DNA of 64,000 nucleotides from Marinifilaceae bacterium (GTDB taxonomy: Bacteria; Bacteroidota; Bacteroidia; Bacteroidales; Marinifilaceae). The stretch lies in assembly GCA_016936255.1 (NCBI GenBank), contig JAFGYE010000073.1, positions 1 to 64,000 of the forward strand. The letters are read 5' to 3'. The notes beneath the pieces were generated by a model. The model did not search any database and was not told the DNA's origin. It saw nothing but the letters and a program-made list of their open reading frames with translations. The stretch's first letter is position 1, and each line of letters begins with the position of its first letter. The position numbers and the translations under genes are program-made. Positions 61,241 through 64,000 of this stretch are shown in pieces.

Positions 61241-61576
61241 ATGTCAGCACTACTTGTGATTGTATTCCTCGCACTTCTGACCAGTATTATGGTTTTACAT
61301 ATCCACAATGAACTCAATCTTTCCAAAAGGATTAATCGAGCCGGATATTTTGTGCAGGAATTAATGGATCAACATGGCATTAAGCATCTTGATCTGGAAA
61401 AGAAATTTGAAACTTCGACTCTTACCACACAGCTTCGTGTACTGGAGTATTATTTGCACTCACTCAATTCATCCTACAAGGATTTTGGAACCAAAAAAAC
61501 GATCTTTCAAAGGATAATAACTATCGAGCAGACTTTGGCAAATTACGGATACCAAAGCGAATTCAGTGTTATATAA
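61241..61576 (+). CDS. Small single-pass membrane protein of unknown family
   Basis: The 111 residues have an N-terminal helix (about 2-22, ALLVIVFLALLTSIMVLHIH) and a helical, polar, cytoplasmic-looking domain (LDLEKKFETSTLTTQLRVLE). No motif is recognised. It follows the DUF2752 gene after 30 bases and overlaps the convergent MBL gene by eight bases. Confidence 0.65.
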   Translation: MSALLVIVFLALLTSIMVLHIHNELNLSKRINRAGYFVQELMDQHGIKHLDLEKKFETSTLTTQLRVLEYYLHSLNSSYKDFGTKKTIFQRIITIEQTLANYGYQSEFSVI

Positions 61577-62411
61577 TATCAGTAAGCGAAAAACATTTGT
61601 CAACTTTTACACCTTTTGGAGTTTGCACCAAACTGCAACACTCGTTTATTATATCGTGCTGAAAAAATAAGATATAATTATTCTCCACTGCCTCCTTCAG
61701 AAAAACCTCCTTCTCATGCAAAGATGCCTTTGGATTTAAATCGTAGCTGGCCAACCATTTTACAGGAACATTAGCCGTTGTAGGAATAAAATCTCCGGCA
61801 AACACAATGGTAAAGTTTTCATTTTTAATAATAGAAACCATCAGACCTGGGGTATGACCATTAACCAACCTCACTTCGAAATTAGGAAACAACTCTCCTT
61901 CTTTCTCTACAAACTTCAATTTTCCAGCCTCCTTTATTGGAACAATATTTTCCTGAAAATAGGCATCTGCTTCACGAATATTTGGATTTCTGAGATTGTC
62001 CCATTGCAATTTACTCACCCAATGTGTGGCATTCGGAAAAACCAGTTCGAAACCATCTCCCTTTTCATTATGCTTTACAGCACCACCACAATGATCGAAA
62101 TGCAAATGAGTAAAAACCACATCTGTAATATCTGTTGGCTGAAAACCAATATTCGCAAGAGAAGACAATAAATCAGCCTCTCCATTCAAATGATGATGTT
62201 TAAAAAATTCAGCACTTTGCTTATCTCCGGTACCATTATCGATCAGTATTTTTCGCTCCCCGTCAACAACAAGCATGCTTCTCATTGCACAATTGCATAA
62301 ATTATCTTCATCGCTTGGGTATTTTCGACTCCAAAGAAGTTTTGGAACCACACTGAACATAGCACCTCCATCGCACTTAAAATTGCCTGTTTCTATATTA
62401 TATATTTCCAT
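61569..62411 (-). CDS. Metallo-beta-lactamase-fold hydrolase
   Basis: The 280 residues have the MBL metal motif THLHFDHCGG (HxHxDH, about 97-106), later His in NGHTPG (about 189-194), Asp in FAGDFIP and the last His in FFQHDI. KILIDNGTGDKQSAEF follows the first strands. It resembles the lactonase/AttM-like branch, so ester or lactone hydrolysis is possible, but the substrate is unknown. It is divergent from mpl by about 110 bases. Confidence 0.88.
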   Translation of the reverse strand: MEIYNIETGNFKCDGGAMFSVVPKLLWSRKYPSDEDNLCNCAMRSMLVVDGERKILIDNGTGDKQSAEFFKHHHLNGEADLLSSLANIGFQPTDITDVVFTHLHFDHCGGAVKHNEKGDGFELVFPNATHWVSKLQWDNLRNPNIREADAYFQENIVPIKEAGKLKFVEKEGELFPNFEVRLVNGHTPGLMVSIIKNENFTIVFAGDFIPTTANVPVKWLASYDLNPKASLHEKEVFLKEAVENNYILFFQHDIINECCSLVQTPKGVKVDKCFSLTDII

Positions 62412-62430
62412 TATTTTTAAGTAAATATGT

Positions 62431-62438
62431 TATCTTTA
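62431..62438 (+). promoter_or_regulatory. -7 box of the mpl promoter
   Basis: TATCTTTA, one mismatch to TAnnTTTG, lies 85 bases before the chosen mpl ATG. It begins just four bases after an earlier in-frame ATG at 62427, so that ATG would not be transcribed from this promoter. Confidence 0.45.
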
Positions 62439-62522
62439 ATCCTGAATCGCACTGTAAATACAGCTTTACAGACCTATTCATTCAATACAGATCAAAAATA
62501 CAATTTTTTAAAACGAATACCA

Positions 62523-63890
62523 ATGAGAGTACATTTTATAGCAATTGGCGGCAGCGCCATGCACAATCTTGCAATAGCATTGCATTTAAAAGGTTTTACT
62601 GTTTCAGGTTCTGATGATGAAATTTTTAACCCCTCAAAATCACGTTTGGAAAAACACAATATACTGCCAAAAGAATGGGGCTGGTTTCCTGAAAAAATAA
62701 ATACTGATCTCGACGCTATTATTCTTGGAATGCACGCCCGTATTGATAATCCGGAACTTTTAAAAGCTCAGGAATTAGGCTTAAAAATCTTCTCTTATCC
62801 TGAATACATTTACGAACAAACAAAAGACAAAACCAGAATTGTAATTGGTGGCAGCCATGGAAAAACAACTACAACATCAATGGTTATGCATGTTCTTAAA
62901 GAAAATGATATTGATTTTGATTATATGGTAGGTGCTCAAATTGAAGGCTTCGAAACCATGGTTAAGTTGACCAAAGAAGCTAAAATCGCAATCTTCGAAG
63001 GTGATGAGTATTTGTCTTCTCCAATTGACCGAAGACCAAAATTTCATCTGTACCATCCACATATCGCATTAATTACCGGTGTAGCCTGGGATCACATCAA
63101 TGTTTTTCCAACTTTTGAAAACTATGTTGAGCAGTTCGAGACATTCACAAATCTTATTCAGCCCAATGGGAGTTTAATCTATTTTGAAGAGGACGAGCAC
63201 ATTCAAAAAATTCTCACTAAAAGAAGAGATGATGTAAACTACATTCCATACAATACACATCCATTCAGACTGGAAAATAACCAAACCATTTTAACTACAG
63301 ATGATAATGAATTTGCTCTTGAAATATTTGGGGAGCATAATTTACAAAACCTTATGGGTGCTTATCATATCTGTAAAAGTATTGGAATAAAAGACCTTGA
63401 TTTTTACCAATCGATTCAAAATTTTTCCGGAGCCGCCCGTCGCCTGCAAAAGTTGGCTGAAAGCGATAACTGCAGTGTGTTTCAGGATTTTGCTCATTCT
63501 CCTTCTAAATTAAAGGCAACAACCGAAGCTGTAAAAAAGCAATATCAGAATAGAAAATTGATTGCCTGTATGGAACTTCATACTTTCAGCAGCCTGAAGA
63601 AAGAATTTCTACCTCATTATAAAAATACAATGAGTATGGCTGATCAGGCTTTTGTGTATTTTGATCCGAAAACAATTGAACACAAAAAACTGGAACCAAT
63701 AACCAGCAAACAGGTAGAAGAAGCGTTTGGAGGAACTAATCTTAAAGTATATATTAATTCAGATCAACTAATCTCAGATTTACTTTCAATAGATTTTAAG
63801 AATACAAATGTTTTATTGATGAGTTCGGGAAACTTTACAGGTGTAAACCTCCCTCAACTTGCCGAAAACATTATAGTAAATACAAAATAA
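62523..63890 (+). CDS. mpl: UDP-N-acetylmuramate:tripeptide ligase, Mpl (peptidoglycan recycling)
   Basis: I start at MRVHFIAIGGSAMHNLAIAL, the usual beginning of Mur ligases, giving 455 residues. The frame extends 32 codons upstream but without family sequence and past a promoter box. The Rossmann-like N-domain is at 1-100. The ATP loop IGGSHGKTTTTSM (about 108-120), EGDEYLSSPIDRRPKF, and the C-terminal FSGAARRLQKL and QDFAHSPSKLKATTEA identify Mpl. It reattaches recovered L-Ala-D-Glu-mDAP to UDP-MurNAc. It fits with DapD, which supplies DAP, elsewhere in the window. Confidence 0.92.
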   Translation: MRVHFIAIGGSAMHNLAIALHLKGFTVSGSDDEIFNPSKSRLEKHNILPKEWGWFPEKINTDLDAIILGMHARIDNPELLKAQELGLKIFSYPEYIYEQTKDKTRIVIGGSHGKTTTTSMVMHVLKENDIDFDYMVGAQIEGFETMVKLTKEAKIAIFEGDEYLSSPIDRRPKFHLYHPHIALITGVAWDHINVFPTFENYVEQFETFTNLIQPNGSLIYFEEDEHIQKILTKRRDDVNYIPYNTHPFRLENNQTILTTDDNEFALEIFGEHNLQNLMGAYHICKSIGIKDLDFYQSIQNFSGAARRLQKLAESDNCSVFQDFAHSPSKLKATTEAVKKQYQNRKLIACMELHTFSSLKKEFLPHYKNTMSMADQAFVYFDPKTIEHKKLEPITSKQVEEAFGGTNLKVYINSDQLISDLLSIDFKNTNVLLMSSGNFTGVNLPQLAENIIVNTK

Positions 63891-63955
63891 GCTAAAGTGC
63901 ACTATTTCAAATCTCTTTATGTTGCCGAAAGATAAATTAATACTATTTTTACGGT

Positions 63956-64000
63956 ATGATGAACCCCAAAGTCAGGACTGTTATGCTTTGTAAGCTTAAA
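63956..64000 (+). CDS. Start of a gene running off the right edge
   Basis: The open frame MMNPKVRTVMLCKLK reaches the window end after 15 codons with a T-rich region upstream. Too little is visible to name it. The second Met, one codon later, may be the start instead. Confidence 0.4.
   Translation, partial: MMNPKVRTVMLCKLK

Noticed and set aside
1-64000. tRNA, rRNA, CRISPR arrays, integrase or transposase genes
   Set aside because: I scanned the gaps for tRNA arms, regularly spaced repeats and mobile-element genes and saw none. A covariance-model search would be more sensitive.

Overview
The window is an AT-rich chromosomal segment of a Bacteroidota bacterium. The evidence is: Bacteroidota-type -7 promoter boxes (TAnnTTTG) ahead of many genes, few Shine-Dalgarno sequences, a DNA polymerase III alpha subunit fused to a DnaQ-type exonuclease, arrays of long MacB/FtsX permeases, a heterodimeric methylmalonyl-CoA mutase, DUF2807 and CarboxypepD_reg proteins, and two LPP20-type lipoproteins. 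A marine Marinilabiliales-like relative is possible, but this is inference. I see no rRNA, tRNA, CRISPR array, prophage or insertion sequence.

Layout. 1-3.2 kb: end of a LolCDE-like ABC operon with an outer-membrane barrel protein. 3.2-4.7 kb: an acetyltransferase and two small membrane proteins. 4.8-19.6 kb: an NtrC-type response regulator and its kinase, transcribed away from a membrane-fusion protein, a MacB-type ATPase and four consecutive ~780-residue permeases. The divergent gap holds a sigma-54-like site and inverted repeats, so the two-component pair probably controls the exporter. 19.8-25.7 kb: acetyltransferase, inorganic pyrophosphatase, a repeat-rich accessory pocket with two uncharacterised genes, the ComM/YifB ATPase and GmhA. 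25.9-32.4 kb: a voltage-gated-type K+ channel, then a mutL-rhomboid-rhomboid-phosphatase run. 32.4-39 kb, minus strand: MORN lipoprotein, DUF58 protein, thioredoxin and DnaE. 39.3-47.6 kb: rpsP-rimM, thioesterase, DUF2807 protein, TsaC/YrdC, DapD, a diverged uracil-DNA glycosylase, two CarboxypepD_reg proteins and cardiolipin synthase. 47.7-55.3 kb: prmC-recX, two LPP20 lipoproteins, a small barrel protein, prfB with its programmed frameshift, DUF6132, ArsC-like and an exported phosphatase-fold protein. 55.5-64 kb: mutA-mutB, a thioredoxin-fold gene whose signal peptide is cut off by an in-frame TGA, DUF4190/DUF2752 membrane proteins, an MBL hydrolase and Mpl. A CDS starts at the right edge.

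Most of the window is ordinary housekeeping. The items most worth a second look are the sigma-54-linked permease quartet with homogenised C-terminal ends, a 33-bp copy of the prfB frameshift site upstream of prfB, the TGA-split thioredoxin gene, a family of palindromic GTAGGG repeats that sometimes double as terminators, and an orphan membrane/coiled-coil/winged-helix-like protein next to a small Cys/His-rich protein. I did not find a clearly new multi-gene system.
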